Of a stretch of DNA of 15,535 nucleotides, positions 14,787 through 15,535 are shown piece after piece (within the stretch, counting starts at the first letter, position 1; every line of letters begins with the position of its first letter). A program made the translations under genes and the position numbers. The notes beneath the pieces were generated by a model. The model searched no databases and was not told the DNA's origin. It saw only the letters and a program-made list of their open reading frames with translations. The DNA comes from Cellvibrio sp. (GTDB lineage: Bacteria > Pseudomonadota > Gammaproteobacteria > Pseudomonadales > Cellvibrionaceae). The stretch lies in assembly GCA_021323495.1 (NCBI GenBank), contig JAJQJO010000031.1, positions 1-15,535 of the forward strand. The letters are read 5' to 3'.

Positions 14787-15535
14787 AACACGTTTTACTG
14801 AGCATCCTGTTACTGGCACTATCGATCGACTCATTTGCCAATACCGCCATGACGGTAATGAGTTACAACATTCGCTGCGGATCATGCGAACCGAAGGAAG
14901 ACCCCAACAACTGGGAAAAACGTAAATACTTTGTGGCGCACCTGATAAAAACCCACAACCCCGACGTCATTGGTTTACAAGAAGCAGAACTCTTTCAAAT
15001 TGAAGACCTGGTAGAAATGCTGGATGAATATTCATGGATGGGCGTCGGCCGTGACGACGGCAGGGACAAAGGTGAAACTACAGCAATTTTATTTCGCAAA
15101 GCCCGCCTGTCACTACAGGGGCAACAGACAATCTGGTTGTCACCGACACCACTGCAACCTTCGCGCGGTTGGGACGCAGCGTTTCGGCGCACCCTGAGCA
15201 TCGCAAAATTACTCGACGCGCGGTCCAAAAAAACGCTTTATATTTTTAATACCCATTTGGACAACGAAGGGGAAACCGCACGGCAGGAAGGTGCAAAATT
15301 ACTCTTGAGTGAAATTGCCAAAGTTGATGCTGCATCACCCGTGTTCGCAACGGGCGATTTTAATTTTACCGCCACTGCAAAGGGCTATGAAATTATTACC
15401 CAAACACTCGCTGACGCCGAAAAAACCTCAACCACTCCAGCAACAGGCGGAGGGAAAACCTACAACGGTTTTGGCGAAAACAAAGAGCCCGACAACAAAA
15501 TTGATTTCGTCTTTGTGAAAAAATTGATGAAAGTG
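14783..15535 (+). CDS. Secreted endonuclease/exonuclease/phosphatase-family protein (partial)
   Basis: The frame runs open from the ATG at 14783 to the window end, 251 residues, with the C-terminus missing. A signal peptide (MKHVLLSILLLALSIDSFA, cleavage near residue 19) sends it to the periplasm or outside. The EEP fold follows: MSYNIRCG with Asn29, DVIGLQEAE with Glu67, a basic HL region, NTHLDN with His158, TGDFNF with Asp192 and Asn194, and NKIDFVF with Asp241. The final S-D-H motif should lie just beyond the window. These are the Mg-binding and catalytic residues of DNase I-like phosphodiesterases. The substrate may be nucleic acid or a phosphorylated lipid or sugar and cannot be told. 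It overlaps the DUF2007 gene by 4 nt, so the pair is one operon. Confidence 0.88.
   Translation, partial: MKHVLLSILLLALSIDSFANTAMTVMSYNIRCGSCEPKEDPNNWEKRKYFVAHLIKTHNPDVIGLQEAELFQIEDLVEMLDEYSWMGVGRDDGRDKGETTAILFRKARLSLQGQQTIWLSPTPLQPSRGWDAAFRRTLSIAKLLDARSKKTLYIFNTHLDNEGETARQEGAKLLLSEIAKVDAASPVFATGDFNFTATAKGYEIITQTLADAEKTSTTPATGGGKTYNGFGENKEPDNKIDFVFVKKLMKV

Noticed and set aside
1..15535. CRISPR array, tRNA, transposon ends or a new defence system
   Set aside because: No regularly spaced repeats, cloverleaf, transposase or effector-like genes were seen; all recognised genes are housekeeping or envelope functions.

Overview
The window reads as chromosomal core DNA of a gammaproteobacterium. 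The protein set (a short FeoB with a Cys-rich partner, FklB, RdgC, EptB, DauA, and an ApbE of the E. coli type) and the moderate GC content suggest a Cellvibrio-like member of Cellvibrionales. That placement is an inference from gene content, not a measurement. There are thirteen protein-coding genes, two of them cut by the window edges. I see no rRNA, tRNA, CRISPR array, transposase or phage gene.

Layout. 1-373 (minus): start of a DUF3014 membrane-anchored protein. 548-2941 (plus): periplasmic haem-dependent fatty acid cis/trans isomerase (cti), closed by a strong intrinsic terminator. 3067-5455 (plus): an iron-uptake operon, feoA - feoB - small FeoB-associated Cys-rich membrane protein, with a possible Fur box in front and a hairpin behind. 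5538-6461 (minus): orphan periplasmic solute-binding protein. 6669-7763 (plus): AI-2E/PerM-family membrane protein. 7840-8460 (plus): FKBP-type prolyl isomerase fklB. 8461-8707: a structured 247-bp spacer with no convincing gene. 8708-9625 (plus): rdgC. 9747-11453 (plus): eptB, lipid A-Kdo phosphoethanolamine transferase, preceded by an exact match to the PmrA-box pattern. 11409-13142 (minus): SulP transporter dauA, whose 3' end overlaps that of eptB. 13316-14350 (plus): flavin transferase lipoprotein apbE. 14469-14786 (plus): DUF2007 protein with a C-terminal RanBP2-type zinc finger, overlapping by 4 nt the start of a secreted endonuclease/exonuclease/phosphatase-family protein that runs off the window end.

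Themes. Several genes concern the envelope: cti remodels membrane lipids under stress, eptB modifies LPS, dauA and the feo genes carry anions and ferrous iron across the inner membrane, and apbE flavinylates exported or membrane redox proteins. They do not form one pathway; the only clear operons are feoAB with its Cys-rich gene and DUF2007-EEP. The strongest non-coding observation is the PmrA-like site 5' of eptB. I found no convincing undescribed defence or mobile system.
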